A DNA stretch of 64,000 nt from Planomicrobium stackebrandtii (GCF_030814955.1 NZ_JAUSWB010000002.1:62001-126000), one strand, 5' to 3'. Counted from the first letter of the stretch, positions 25,125-34,044 are shown. Numbers and translations: made by a program. Notes: generated by a model not told the origin, from the letters alone.

Positions 25125-26094
25125 AATACATCAAATTAATAAGATTGCCGTTGTCGGAACCGGCGTCATTGGAAACGGCTGGATCGCCCGTTTCCTGGCA
25201 CAGGGTTTTGATGTAATCGCATTTGATCCAGCAGAAGGTGCAGAGCAACGGACGCAAAAAGCCATCGACCAAGCATGGCCGTCTTTGGTGAAAATAGGTC
25301 TGGCAGATGGAGCGGCTCAAAACCGTCTGACATTTATGCCAACTATCGAAGAGGCAGTTTGCGAAGCAGATCTGATTCAAGAAAATGTCCCGGAACGCGA
25401 AGATTTGAAAAAATCTGTACTGGCGAGCATTGATGCATACGCCAAACCGGAAGCCATTATTGGATCGAGTACATCGGGCATTATGCCGAGCACGCTGCAA
25501 GAAGGGCTGAAGCATCCTGAACGCTTAATCGTAGCCCATCCGTTTAACCCGGTATATATTTTGCCGCTGGTTGAACTGGTTGCCGGTAAGGAAACCAGCG
25601 CCGCCGTCATGGATCGCGCCAAAAACTTTTACGCCAGTATAGAAATGAAGCCTTTGATTATCCGTAAAGAAATTGAAGGCCATCTCGCTGACCGGTTGAT
25701 GGAAGCTTTGTGGCGTGAAGCTTTGCACCTAGTGAATGACGGAGTTGCAACGACTGAAGAAGTGGATGCGGCTATTATTTACGGAGCTGGCCTCCGCTGG
25801 GCTCAGATGGGGCCGTTCCTAACCTTCCATCTTGCCGGTGGAGAAAAAGGGATGCGCCATATGCTTGAGCAATTTGGGCCAACATTGAAATTGCCATGGA
25901 CCAAACTGGAAGCCCCTGAACTAACAGATGAATTGAAAGAAAAAGTGATTACCGGCTGCGAAACGCATGCAGGTGACACAACCATTGCTGAAATGGAAGA
26001 AAAACGCAACGCCTTTTTGGTTGAACTGCTAGATTTAGTAGAATCCTATTGGCCCGAAACTACAGCAACAGAAAAAGTGGTTGTCAAACAATAA
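25114..26094 (+). CDS. lcdH: L-carnitine dehydrogenase
   Basis: 326-residue protein of the 3-hydroxyacyl-CoA dehydrogenase family that oxidises L-carnitine to 3-dehydrocarnitine with NAD. N-terminal Rossmann motif VVGTGVIGNGW, then ENVPEREDLK, SSTSGIMPS and AHPFNPVYILPLVE, which contains the catalytic His, and a C-terminal helical domain. The choice of carnitine over other substrates rests on the strong match in overall layout to known L-carnitine dehydrogenases and on the operon. GGAGG lies upstream of the ATG. Confidence 0.9.
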   Translation: MDNKIHQINKIAVVGTGVIGNGWIARFLAQGFDVIAFDPAEGAEQRTQKAIDQAWPSLVKIGLADGAAQNRLTFMPTIEEAVCEADLIQENVPEREDLKKSVLASIDAYAKPEAIIGSSTSGIMPSTLQEGLKHPERLIVAHPFNPVYILPLVELVAGKETSAAVMDRAKNFYASIEMKPLIIRKEIEGHLADRLMEALWREALHLVNDGVATTEEVDAAIIYGAGLRWAQMGPFLTFHLAGGEKGMRHMLEQFGPTLKLPWTKLEAPELTDELKEKVITGCETHAGDTTIAEMEEKRNAFLVELLDLVESYWPETTATEKVVVKQ

Positions 26095-26117
26095 ATTGTT
26101 GAAAGGGGGTTGGCAAA

Positions 26118-26582
26118 ATGGCTCAATCATCTTTAATACACAAAGAACGGGTTGTCAGCGAATGGGTTGATTACAACGGCCATATGAATGACGCGGCTTA
26201 TGCAAAAGTATTCAGCCAGGCAGCAGATAGTTTTATCGATTCTCTGGGCCTGGATGAAACGGCCCGCTCTCGTTGCAATTACACAATTTTTACGCTCGAA
26301 ACGCATTTGTGCTACTTGAAAGAAGTGCATGAACATGAAAAACTGTCGATTGAATTCAAGTTGCTGGATAGCGATGCCAAAAGGCTGCATACCTTTCTTT
26401 CAATGACAAACTCCGCTGAAGAGCTGGTTGCGACCAGTGAGCAGATGTGGATGGGCATGGATACAGCAAAAGGCAAACCTGCCCCATTTCCGCAAGCGGT
26501 TGGCGAAACAATAGAAGCACTTAGCGTATTGCATAAAGAGTTGCCAATGCCAAAACAGGCAGGCAGAAGGATCGGTTTTTAA
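26118..26582 (+). CDS. Hotdog-fold thioesterase, probably betainyl-CoA thioesterase
   Basis: 154 residues of the 4HBT-like family: VVSEWVDYNGHMNDAAYAKVFSQA carries the expected active-site region. In the carnitine pathway the third enzyme hydrolyses betainyl-CoA to glycine betaine and CoA (CdhB in Pseudomonas); this gene occupies that place in the operon. Substrate is inferred from context. The start has a GGGGG site upstream. Confidence 0.85.
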   Translation: MAQSSLIHKERVVSEWVDYNGHMNDAAYAKVFSQAADSFIDSLGLDETARSRCNYTIFTLETHLCYLKEVHEHEKLSIEFKLLDSDAKRLHTFLSMTNSAEELVATSEQMWMGMDTAKGKPAPFPQAVGETIEALSVLHKELPMPKQAGRRIGF

Positions 26583-26615
26583 CGATCCTGCAATAATAAA
26601 TTAAGGAGCATGTCG

Positions 26616-27809
26616 ATGAAAAAGATAGAAGTGAATAACTTAACCAAAATTTTCGGTTCTCATCCACAACAAGGATTGAAGAGGCTGATGAACGGTGAAC
26701 AAAAAGAAAGCATCTTAGCGGAGACCGGTATGACAGTTGGGGTTAACCAAGCTTCTTTTTCAGTAGAAGCAGGTGAATTTTTTGTCATCATGGGACTGTC
26801 CGGAAGCGGGAAATCAACATTGATCCGCTTAGTGAACAGGTTGATCGAACCGACTTCGGGTGAAGTGCTGATTGATGGCCAAAATATTGTCGAGATGGGA
26901 AAAAACGAACTGATTGAAACGAGACGGAAAAAACTGGGGATGGTATTTCAACAGTTTGGATTGTTTCCACACCGGACCGTTTTGCAGAACGTTGCGTACG
27001 GACTTGAAATTCAGGGAGTCAAAAAAGAAGAACGCAACAAACGCGCCCAGCAATCCATTGAAGACGTTGGCTTGCACGGTTATGAAAACAGCTACCCTAA
27101 AGAGTTGAGTGGGGGAATGCAGCAGCGTGTAGGTCTTGCACGTGCCCTGGCTAACGATTCGGACATTCTTCTTATGGATGAGGCATTCAGTGCACTTGAT
27201 CCATTGATCCGCAAAGAAATGCAGGATGAACTGCTGAACCTGCAAAACAAATTAGGGAAGACAATTTTGTTCATCACGCATGATTTGGACGAAGCGCTGA
27301 AACTGGGAGACCGCATCGCCATCATGAAAAATGGTGAAATTGTTCAAGTGGGCACAGCCGATGAAATCCTTGAAAATCCAGCGAATGAATATGTTTCGAA
27401 TTTCGTCAAGGATGTAGACCGTTCGAAAGTGCTGATGGCTTCTCACGTCATGAAAAAACCGGCAGTTCATATGGCAGACAAAAGCGGTGCTTTGGCAGCC
27501 GTCCGGAAAATGGAAGAAGCGGGAGCTTCAAGCATCTTTGTTGTCGACAAAGACAATAACTTCAAAGGCCTGCTGACAATTGATAATGCCATCAATGCAT
27601 ATAAAGAAAATTTGCCGATTGAAAACGTATTGATCGAAGACATTCACGAAATTTCTCCAGAAACCCCTTTAAATGACCTCTTTGGTGTAGCTGTCGAAGC
27701 GAAATATCCACTGGCAGTGGTTGAAAATGGGAAATTGCTTGGAATCGTATCACGGGTTTCCATTCTGTCCGGCTTAGTCTTAGGAAAAAATGAGGTGACT
27801 GCGCCATGA
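26616..27809 (+). CDS. Betaine/carnitine ABC transporter ATP-binding protein
   Basis: 397 residues, ProV/OpuAA type. It has the family N-terminal FGSHPQQGLKRL segment, Walker A GLSGSGKST, signature LSGGMQQRVGLARAL, Walker B ILLMDEAFSALDP, and two C-terminal CBS domains (about 285-397) that in OpuA sense ionic strength or nucleotides. Within this operon the likely substrate is carnitine or related betaines. The second ATG (26616) is chosen because it is 7 bases from AAGGAG; the first (26610) is too close. Overlaps the permease by 4 bases. Confidence 0.9.
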   Translation: MKKIEVNNLTKIFGSHPQQGLKRLMNGEQKESILAETGMTVGVNQASFSVEAGEFFVIMGLSGSGKSTLIRLVNRLIEPTSGEVLIDGQNIVEMGKNELIETRRKKLGMVFQQFGLFPHRTVLQNVAYGLEIQGVKKEERNKRAQQSIEDVGLHGYENSYPKELSGGMQQRVGLARALANDSDILLMDEAFSALDPLIRKEMQDELLNLQNKLGKTILFITHDLDEALKLGDRIAIMKNGEIVQVGTADEILENPANEYVSNFVKDVDRSKVLMASHVMKKPAVHMADKSGALAAVRKMEEAGASSIFVVDKDNNFKGLLTIDNAINAYKENLPIENVLIEDIHEISPETPLNDLFGVAVEAKYPLAVVENGKLLGIVSRVSILSGLVLGKNEVTAP

Positions 27810-28642
27810 ATTATTTTACACTTCCTTTGGAAGAGTGGACTAATCGCTTTGTAGACGAGTGGCTCTTGCCGGTAACAGGCGAGTTCTTTGACAGTATTAG
27901 TGAAGGCCTTCGAACCTTTGTGGACGGAGTAACAGACTTATTGATTGCAGCTCCTCCAGAATTGCTTGTGCTGATTTTAATCATCATTTCCTGGAAGTTT
28001 TCAGGAAAAGGGCTGGCACTGTTCGCGCTGTTGGGCAGCCTTTATCTGGGATCTGTCGATTTATGGGAAGCAGCGATGCAGACAGTCGCAATTGTCATCG
28101 TGTCCACGCTGATTTCAGTGATTATCGGGATTCCGCTTGGCATATTGGCAGCAACCAATAAAACGATGGCCAGCATTGTGCGGCCAATCTTGGACTTTAT
28201 GCAGACGTTGCCTAGCTTTGTTTATTTGATACCAGCCATTCTGTTATTCGGCCTTGGCAATGTCCCGGCTGTCATTGCCACTTTCGTATTTGCAACACCT
28301 CCAGCAGTCCGTATGACAACGCTCGGGATTCAGCAAGTGCCGGCGGATGTTGTGGAAGCATCGAAAGCTTTTGGTTCGACCAAATGGCAGCTGTTGTATA
28401 AAGTTCAATTGCCTTTGGCGTTGCCTTCTATCATGGCGGGGATTAATCAGACAATGATGCTTGCACTATCGATGGCAGTTATTGCATCGATGATTGGAGC
28501 GCCAGGTCTGGGCTCGGTAGTATTAGAAGGGATTTCTACTGTAAATGTAGGCCTTGGCCTGACAGGCGGTTTAGGAATCGTCGTGCTGGCAATTATTATG
28601 GACCGGATCACCCAAGGGCTGGTACGGAAAAATAAAAAATAA
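27806..28642 (+). CDS. Betaine/carnitine ABC transporter permease
   Basis: 278 residues, ProW/OpuAB type, with about six membrane helices, LDFMQTLPSFVYLIPAILLF and the cytoplasmic EAA-type loop (VVEASKAFGSTKWQLLYKVQLPLALP). The first 40 residues form an amphipathic N-terminus like OpuAB. The start overlaps the ATPase stop (ATGA). Confidence 0.92.
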   Translation: MNYFTLPLEEWTNRFVDEWLLPVTGEFFDSISEGLRTFVDGVTDLLIAAPPELLVLILIIISWKFSGKGLALFALLGSLYLGSVDLWEAAMQTVAIVIVSTLISVIIGIPLGILAATNKTMASIVRPILDFMQTLPSFVYLIPAILLFGLGNVPAVIATFVFATPPAVRMTTLGIQQVPADVVEASKAFGSTKWQLLYKVQLPLALPSIMAGINQTMMLALSMAVIASMIGAPGLGSVVLEGISTVNVGLGLTGGLGIVVLAIIMDRITQGLVRKNKK

Positions 28643-28663
28643 AAACAAAAGGGGAAATGAAAA

Positions 28664-29536
28664 ATGAAAAAGATTTTATTCTTAGCAATGGTTGCATTGA
28701 TGGTCGCCGTTTTGGCGGCTTGCGGTTCTGATACGGAAGAAACAGAAGAAGGCACTGCTGGTGCTGAACAGCAAACAATCACTTTTGGCGTAACACCATG
28801 GACAAGCACTGTACCGCCAACGAAAATTGCCGGCTTGATACTGCAGGATATGGGTTATGAAGTAGTAGAAACCAATGCAGATGCTGGAAGCGTTTATACT
28901 GGATTGTCCCGTGGAGACCTTGATGTGTTCATGGATGCTTGGGTGCCGATGCACCAAAACTACCTGGACAAATACGAAGGCGATATTGAAAGCACTTCTG
29001 TAAGCTATCCGGAAGCAGAAACTGGCTGGACAGTCCCAACATATATGGAAGACATCAATTCTCTTGAAGACCTGGAAGGGCGCGAAGGCGAATTTGATAA
29101 TGAATTTTACGGCATTGAAGCTGGAGCAGGCGCCACAATAGAAAGTGATGAGATCATCGAAGCTTACGGATTTGATATGACGCAAGTGAGTTCTTCAGAA
29201 GGCGGCATGCTTGCTCAAGCCCAGAAGCTGATGGCTCAGGAAGAACCGGTTATCTTTTACGGCTGGAGACCCCACACGATGTTCAATAAATTTGATTTGA
29301 AAGTATTGACTAATGAAGAAGGATTCTTTGAAACTTCATCTGTTGAAGTCATCACAAACACGGAGTTGAAAGACAATGCGCCGGAAGCTTATGAGTTTTT
29401 GAGCAACTGGAGTATTTCACTTGATGACGTAGAAGAAATGATTGTAAAGATTGAAGAAGGCGGAGAGCCTGAAGAAGTTGCCCAGGAATGGATCGACAAC
29501 AATCAGGATAAAGTTGACGAAATGACTGGCGAGTAA
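28664..29536 (+). CDS. Betaine/carnitine substrate-binding lipoprotein
   Basis: 290 residues, OpuAC/ProX type. Lipobox LAAC near residue 20, then the binding domain with aromatic residues typical of betaine cages (TPWTST, DAWVPMH, GWRPHTMF). Last gene of the carnitine operon. AAAAGGGG upstream of the ATG. A strong terminator follows. Confidence 0.92.
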   Translation: MKKILFLAMVALMVAVLAACGSDTEETEEGTAGAEQQTITFGVTPWTSTVPPTKIAGLILQDMGYEVVETNADAGSVYTGLSRGDLDVFMDAWVPMHQNYLDKYEGDIESTSVSYPEAETGWTVPTYMEDINSLEDLEGREGEFDNEFYGIEAGAGATIESDEIIEAYGFDMTQVSSSEGGMLAQAQKLMAQEEPVIFYGWRPHTMFNKFDLKVLTNEEGFFETSSVEVITNTELKDNAPEAYEFLSNWSISLDDVEEMIVKIEEGGEPEEVAQEWIDNNQDKVDEMTGE

Positions 29537-29545
29537 GCAACAACG

Positions 29546-29592
29546 AGTGCATCCACTATTGTGCGAACAATAATGGATGCACTTTTTCTTTT
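29546..29592 (+). terminator. Terminator of the carnitine operon
   Basis: AGTGCATCCA and TGGATGCACT pair, with TATTGT/ACAATA extending the stem, followed by a T-rich run. Confidence 0.88.
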
Positions 29593-29640
29593 CTTTTGGC
29601 TTTGGCGGGTGTATGGTTTGAAAAAAGAAGAGGTGAAGAG

Positions 29641-29940
29641 ATGGAATTAATTGAAACTCCCTATCTATTGGGTGAAAAAAATAAGCATATCCAAAAAGCT
29701 TTAAATTTCAATAAGACCCAAGTCGTCAATATGCAATTGCAAAAGGGAGAGAAAATTGCGGAGCATGATTCGATGGCCGATGTCCTTATCATCGTACGAA
29801 GCGGAAAAGTTTCATTTGTTGTAGAAGGGCAGACGGTGGAAGCAGCGCCTGATAATATTCTGCACATGAATCCGAAAGAAAAACATAGCTTGACTGCAAT
29901 CGAACCGAGCGACTTATTGGTATTGCAGATTACTCCATGA
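29641..29940 (+). CDS. Small cupin-domain protein
   Basis: 99 residues forming a single cupin barrel: VVNMQLQKGEKIAEHDS in the first motif and NILHMNPKEKHSLTAIE in the second. One metal-binding His is seen in each motif. Function unknown; such proteins are often metal-dependent sensors or isomerases. The ATG at 29641 follows GAGGTG; a longer frame from 29596 has no site. Stands alone between two terminators. Confidence 0.75.
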   Translation: MELIETPYLLGEKNKHIQKALNFNKTQVVNMQLQKGEKIAEHDSMADVLIIVRSGKVSFVVEGQTVEAAPDNILHMNPKEKHSLTAIEPSDLLVLQITP

Positions 29941-29974
29941 AAAAAGCTCACGCATCGTCAGCGTGAGCTTTTTT
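29941..29974 (+). terminator. Terminator after the cupin gene
   Basis: AAAAAGCTCACGC and GCGTGAGCTTTTTT form a stem with a 7-base loop. Confidence 0.9.
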
Positions 29975-29995
29975 ATGTGGAGATGTGCAGTTTGC

Positions 29996-30127
29996 GCTTT
30001 TCTCGTTGTCCAGACTCCAGCGCCCAGGTCCTAGGGTCATAAGCTGCTCTGGCTGTGCGGCAAAGAACGCCGCTTCGCCAGAACATCTTATGCCCGTCGG
30101 ACCTACCCGGGCGCTTCTGCTTTTCTC
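29996..30127 (-). repeat. Single hairpin-forming repeat copy, minus orientation
   Basis: One full unit of the family at 76-276 and 14317-14600, on the minus strand. Read that way it has AAGCGCCCGGGTAG, GACGGGCATAAGAT, GGCGAAGCGGCG, CAGCTTATGACCC and GAGTCTGGACAA. It lies between the cupin gene and the convergent gene at 30129, just after its stop. Confidence 0.88.
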
Positions 30128-30128
30128 T

Positions 30129-30845
30129 TTACCATTCAAAGTCTTCCGGGTATTCGGCCTGTACGGTAATTTCGTGAATTGGTTTTTTGTGTGGTGTAGC
30201 CGCGGCAAGGACTTGGTTGCGAAATGCTGTATAGTCCTGGTCCTGCACGGCGAGTTTCATGGCAATAGCGGATAGGCTTTGCTCCCGTTGCTGTTTGGTC
30301 ATGGCGATGTATTTCAAGTTCAAAAGGTCTACGTATTGAATTGCGTAGTCATTCACCGTAACGGGCTGATTGAAGGCTTTCACAATCAGTTCGAATTCTT
30401 CCTTGGGAATATGTCCTTGCAGGCAGTCGAGAATCAACGACTGAAAGCGGAAAATGACTGGCAAGTGGACATCCCAAAGAGGGGCTTCTTTATCTTGTTG
30501 GTAAAATTTCACAAAATCCTTTAAGGCGATGGCGGCATAAATCAATTCTGGCCAAAGCACTTCAGTGGAAAAATAAATATTTTTATCAGGAGCGATAAAC
30601 TTGTGCTGCTTCATTGTATGTTCGTGCAGTCCATTAAATACGAAGTCCACGTTGCGGTCTCCTTGGGCGGCATGGCGAATTTCGTAGGAAATCCCAAGAA
30701 TCCGCATCCGCGACCCTTCGTAGCCATAATACTGGTCTTCCTGGCCAATCACCCGGTAGATGGCCTGGTTCAGCTCATCCAAATCGAAATAATCACCGCT
30801 TATTTTAACACCTGTATGGTTCGGCGTACTTTTCATGGTCAGCAT
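30129..30845 (-). CDS. Conserved hypothetical protein downstream of rluF
   Basis: 238 residues, soluble, no signal peptide or membrane segment. I do not recognise a domain with confidence. The N-terminus (STPNHTGVKISGDYFDLDELNQAIYRVIG) looks like a mixed alpha-beta domain and the middle is helical. It begins 13 bases after the rluF stop; that gap holds its binding site (GAGGAGG), so the two genes are co-transcribed and probably coupled. It ends next to a hairpin repeat. Confidence 0.75.
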   Translation of the reverse strand: MLTMKSTPNHTGVKISGDYFDLDELNQAIYRVIGQEDQYYGYEGSRMRILGISYEIRHAAQGDRNVDFVFNGLHEHTMKQHKFIAPDKNIYFSTEVLWPELIYAAIALKDFVKFYQQDKEAPLWDVHLPVIFRFQSLILDCLQGHIPKEEFELIVKAFNQPVTVNDYAIQYVDLLNLKYIAMTKQQREQSLSAIAMKLAVQDQDYTAFRNQVLAAATPHKKPIHEITVQAEYPEDFEW

Positions 30846-30858
30846 AACAATGTCCTCC

Positions 30859-31566
30859 TCAGCGTTTTGGTGTGTAATCCAGTTGTTTAAAGAGCTCGTT
30901 GCGTTCTGCTTCAGTCAAATCGCGCCATTTACCGACAGGCAGGTCTTCCAACAGGATATTCATGATGCGGACACGCTGCAAATTCCGAACTTCGTAGCCA
31001 AGTGCCGAGCACATGCGGCGGATCTGGCGATTCAAACCTTGCCGTAATGTTAGCTTGAAGGTGTAAGTTGAAAGCTTGTCCGCTTTCGCTGGAAGCGTCT
31101 TGGTGTCAAGGATTTCCACCCCTTCTTCCATTTTTGCCAGAAAGGATTCCGTGATCGGCATGTCGACTTTGACGATATATTCCTTTTCGTGTTCATTTTC
31201 AGCACGCAGAATCTCATTGACGATATCGCCGTCGTTGGTCAAAAGGATAAGGCCCTCTGAATCTTTGTCGAGGCGTCCAACATGAAAGATACGTTCAGAG
31301 TGATTGACGAAATCGACAATGTTGCCTTCAATATGCCGTTCAGTTGTACTGGTGATCCCCACGGGTTTGTTTAAAGCCAAGTAGACATATTGCTGTTTGG
31401 GCTGTTCGATGAGTTTGCCGTCCACATGAACTTGGTCTCCGGCTTCGACTTTGCTGCCGAGCTCAGCGGGCTGTCCATTGATGGTTACACGCCCCGCCTC
31501 GATAAATTTATCGGCTCCGCGCCGGGACGTGATTCCTGTTTCGCTTAAAAACTTATTGATTCGCAT
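30859..31566 (-). CDS. rluF: 23S rRNA pseudouridine synthase, RluF/RsuA type
   Basis: 235 residues. An N-terminal S4 RNA-binding domain (MRINKFLSETGITSRRGADKFI ...) is followed by the RsuA-type catalytic domain with HVGRLDKDSEGLILLTNDG, which holds the catalytic Asp, and RQGLNRQIRRMCSALGYEV. RluF makes pseudouridine at 2604 of E. coli 23S rRNA; the exact target here could be another site. Divergent from the aldehyde dehydrogenase gene. Confidence 0.88.
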   Translation of the reverse strand: MRINKFLSETGITSRRGADKFIEAGRVTINGQPAELGSKVEAGDQVHVDGKLIEQPKQQYVYLALNKPVGITSTTERHIEGNIVDFVNHSERIFHVGRLDKDSEGLILLTNDGDIVNEILRAENEHEKEYIVKVDMPITESFLAKMEEGVEILDTKTLPAKADKLSTYTFKLTLRQGLNRQIRRMCSALGYEVRNLQRVRIMNILLEDLPVGKWRDLTEAERNELFKQLDYTPKR

Positions 31567-31674
31567 AGTAGATTCCTTTCAATTCCTTATTTCCTGGTGT
31601 CGCTCTTATTATACATGAACAAGCAGAGTGAATAAAAAATATAGTTGTTTCATAGTTGCATTTTTTAGATTAGT

Positions 31675-31680
31675 TTGACA
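31675..31680 (+). promoter_or_regulatory. Possible -35 box of the aldehyde dehydrogenase promoter
   Basis: A perfect TTGACA. The best -10 candidate at 17-18 bases (TTATTG/TATTGA) is poor, so the promoter may need an activator or lie elsewhere. Confidence 0.35.
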
Positions 31681-31728
31681 ATATAGAAGGGAAGCTGTTA
31701 TTGATGCGCCACGGTTTTTTGCAGAATA

Positions 31729-31743
31729 ATGTAAGCGCGTACA
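31729..31743 (+). promoter_or_regulatory. Possible catabolite-responsive element (cre)
   Basis: ATGTAAGCGCGTACA fits the CcpA consensus WTGNAANCGNWNNCW with a single mismatch. It sits 33 bases before the aldehyde dehydrogenase start and after the possible promoter, where CcpA would act as a roadblock. Confidence 0.5.
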
Positions 31744-31775
31744 TAACAGTAAATGAGAAAAAGGGAGAGATGGGA

Positions 31776-33296
31776 ATGGTCTATGCAGTTCCAAACACAG
31801 AAGGATCAAAAGTTACGTTCAAAAACAGATATGAGAACTTTATAAATGGGGAATGGAAAGCACCGGTCAAAGGGCAGTATTTTGACAATGTCTCGCCAGT
31901 AACCGGCAAAAAGTTTACAGAAATTGCCCGTTCTACAGCTGAAGATGTCGAATTGGCCTTGGATGCGGCTCATGCGGCAAAAGACGGTTGGGGCAAAACT
32001 TCGGTAACAGAACGTGCCAACGCATTGCTGAAAATTGCAGATCGCTTGGAACAGAACCTGGAAATGTTGGCTGTTGCTGAAACTTGGGACAACGGAAAAG
32101 CTGTCCGCGAAACATTAAATGCCGATCTGCCTTTGGCAATTGACCATTTCCGCTATTTCGCTGGAGCGATTCGTGCACAGGAAGGTTCGTTGAGCCAAAT
32201 CGACAACGACACGGTAGCCTATCATTTCCATGAGCCGCTTGGTGTTGTCGGCCAAATCATTCCATGGAATTTCCCGATATTAATGGCTGTTTGGAAACTG
32301 GCTCCAGCGCTTGCTGCTGGAAACTGTGTGGTCTTGAAGCCTGCTGAGCAGACGCCGGCAAGCATTCTGGTATTGGCTGAACTGATCGCTGATATCTTGC
32401 CTCCTGGAGTCTTGAATATCGTCAATGGATTTGGGCTTGAAACAGGGAAGCCGCTTGCCTCTAGTCCACGCATCAGCAAAATTGCGTTTACAGGTGAAAC
32501 GACTACAGGACGCATGATTATGCAGTATGCTTCACAAAACCTGATTCCGGTAACGTTGGAACTGGGCGGGAAATCTCCAAATATCTTCTTTAAAGATGTC
32601 ATGGATCAGGACGATGCGTTCCTAGATAAAGCAATTGAAGGATTTGTCATGTTTGCCTTGAACCAAGGGGAAGTTTGTACATGCCCATCCCGCGTGCTGA
32701 TTCAGGAAGATATTTACGACGAGTTTATGGAGCGTGCAATAAAGCGCGTGAAAGCAATCAAAACAGGCAACCCGCTTGATCCGGAAACGATGATGGGTGC
32801 ACAGGCCTCCACTGAGCAAATGGAAAAAATTCAATCCTATTTGGATATCGGCAAACAGGAAGGCGCTAAGGTTCTTGCCGGCGGCGACCGCAACCATTTG
32901 GAAGGTGAGCTGTCTGAAGGCTTCTATATCCAGCCGACAGTGTTCGAAGGCAATAACAAGATGCGTGTTTTCCAGGAAGAGATTTTTGGGCCGGTCGTTT
33001 CTGTAACAACGTTTAAAACAAAAGAAGAAGCGCTTGAAATTGCCAATGATACGTTATATGGACTTGGCGCAGGAATTTGGACGCGCGACACCAACACCGC
33101 TTACCGCTTCGGACGCGGTATTCAGGCAGGGCGTGTTTGGACAAACTGCTACCACCAATATCCAGCTCACGCAGCATTTGGCGGATACAAAATGTCCGGC
33201 TTTGGCCGTGAAAACCATTTGATGATGCTCAACCATTACCAGCAGACGAAAAATATGCTGGTCAGTTACAGTGAAGACAAGCAAGGGTTCTTTTGA
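31776..33296 (+). CDS. NAD-dependent aldehyde dehydrogenase, acetaldehyde type
   Basis: 506 residues of the ExaC/AcoD-like aldehyde dehydrogenase group. Key parts: IIPWNFPI and KPAEQTPAS for NAD binding, [15 protein letters not shown] with the general-base Glu, and [11 protein letters not shown] with the catalytic Cys. It is followed by a DUF779 gene, a pairing typical of this acetaldehyde/alcohol-oxidation group. A carotenoid aldehyde role (AldH) was considered because of the crt cluster 14 kb away, but the DUF779 neighbour favours short-chain aldehydes. Start at 31776 is 8 bases from GGAG; an ATG at 31770 is too close. Confidence 0.88.
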   Translation: MVYAVPNTEGSKVTFKNRYENFINGEWKAPVKGQYFDNVSPVTGKKFTEIARSTAEDVELALDAAHAAKDGWGKTSVTERANALLKIADRLEQNLEMLAVAETWDNGKAVRETLNADLPLAIDHFRYFAGAIRAQEGSLSQIDNDTVAYHFHEPLGVVGQIIPWNFPILMAVWKLAPALAAGNCVVLKPAEQTPASILVLAELIADILPPGVLNIVNGFGLETGKPLASSPRISKIAFTGETTTGRMIMQYASQNLIPVTLELGGKSPNIFFKDVMDQDDAFLDKAIEGFVMFALNQGEVCTCPSRVLIQEDIYDEFMERAIKRVKAIKTGNPLDPETMMGAQASTEQMEKIQSYLDIGKQEGAKVLAGGDRNHLEGELSEGFYIQPTVFEGNNKMRVFQEEIFGPVVSVTTFKTKEEALEIANDTLYGLGAGIWTRDTNTAYRFGRGIQAGRVWTNCYHQYPAHAAFGGYKMSGFGRENHLMMLNHYQQTKNMLVSYSEDKQGFF

Positions 33297-33350
33297 TCCC
33301 ACGGAACATCCAGCCAGTATTTTAAGGATTACCGGAAAGTAGGGATAGCA

Positions 33351-33713
33351 ATGGTCGAACGTGTAATTGTGACAGATGCTGCTATTGAATTGATCCAATT
33401 GCTGAAGGAAAAGCATGGGCCTGTTATGTTTCATCAATCCGGAGGCTGCTGTGACGGCAGTTCACCGATGTGCTATCCAGAAGGTGATTTATTCATCGGG
33501 GATCAGGATATCCTGATGGGAGTCATCGGAGACAGTAAATTCTATATGCACAAAAACCAATTCGACTACTGGAGACACACGCAGCTCATTATTGATGTTG
33601 TGCCGGGACGCGGAGGAATGTTTTCTTTGGAAGGCGTGGAAGGCAAACGCTTCCTGACCAGGTCAAGAGCGTTTACCACGGAAGAAACCAAGGAATTGCA
33701 GGAACAGATTTAA
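33351..33713 (+). CDS. DUF779 protein paired with aldehyde dehydrogenase
   Basis: 120 residues of DUF779: HQSGGCCDGSSPMCYP near the N-terminus carries a conserved cysteine cluster (CC...C) that could bind metal or act in redox chemistry, and GRGGMFSLEG lies near the C-terminus. The family is found next to acetaldehyde dehydrogenases; its job is unknown. 54 bases after the dehydrogenase, same transcript. The binding site is weak (AGGGAT). Confidence 0.88.
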   Translation: MVERVIVTDAAIELIQLLKEKHGPVMFHQSGGCCDGSSPMCYPEGDLFIGDQDILMGVIGDSKFYMHKNQFDYWRHTQLIIDVVPGRGGMFSLEGVEGKRFLTRSRAFTTEETKELQEQI

Positions 33714-33718
33714 AAGAG

Positions 33719-33746
33719 ACCGGATGCAAATGCATCCGGTTTTTTA
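33719..33746 (+). terminator. Terminator after the DUF779 gene
   Basis: ACCGGATGCA and TGCATCCGGT with a 2-base loop and a T run. Confidence 0.9.
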
Positions 33747-33821
33747 ATGTCAATTAATGCTAAGAAAGTACGGAAAACCTTTATGCATCAAGGGTTTAAG
33801 GTAGAATTCGTGTTGGGAAAA

Positions 33822-33830
33822 TGGTATAAT
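33822..33830 (+). promoter_or_regulatory. Extended -10 promoter of the VbhA-Fic pair
   Basis: TGGTATAAT is an extended -10 (TGnTATAAT) 25 bases before the antitoxin start. No good -35 is present, as expected for this promoter type. Confidence 0.55.
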
Positions 33831-33855
33831 TTCAATACGAAAGGTGGTCATACAG

Positions 33856-34044
33856 TTGACGAAATTAGTGAACCGAGTTTCCCATGAACAAGCCAATCAC
33901 GCGATTTCCTGCGCTTCACATTCTCTAGTTACGGAAGGGTTTGATGTGACAAATGAGGATGAGAATTTCGTTCGGTCGGTATTGACTGGTGAACGGACGG
34001 AAGCACAATTCCATCAGGCCATCAAAAGGAAGTTCGATGTCTAA
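33856..34044 (+). CDS. VbhA-like antitoxin of a Fic toxin
   Basis: 62 residues from a TTG start at 33856, with AAAGGTGG 8 bases upstream; a GTG at 33844 lies inside that site and is unlikely. The predicted helix ISCASHSLVTEG contains SLVTEG at residues 23-28, matching the (S/T)xxxE(G/N) inhibitory motif of class I Fic antitoxins, whose Glu blocks the gamma-phosphate position of ATP. The following residues (DVTNEDENFVRSVLTGERTE) also look like the VbhA family. It overlaps the toxin gene by 8 bases. Function is inferred from motif and neighbour. Confidence 0.83.
   Translation: MTKLVNRVSHEQANHAISCASHSLVTEGFDVTNEDENFVRSVLTGERTEAQFHQAIKRKFDV

Noticed and set aside
29600-29640. SigB-like GGGTGT before the cupin gene
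   Set aside because: No matching -35 at the right distance.
31776-33296. Aldehyde dehydrogenase as the missing carotenoid AldH
   Set aside because: It pairs with a DUF779 gene and has a cre, both typical of acetaldehyde oxidation; no direct link to the crt cluster was seen.
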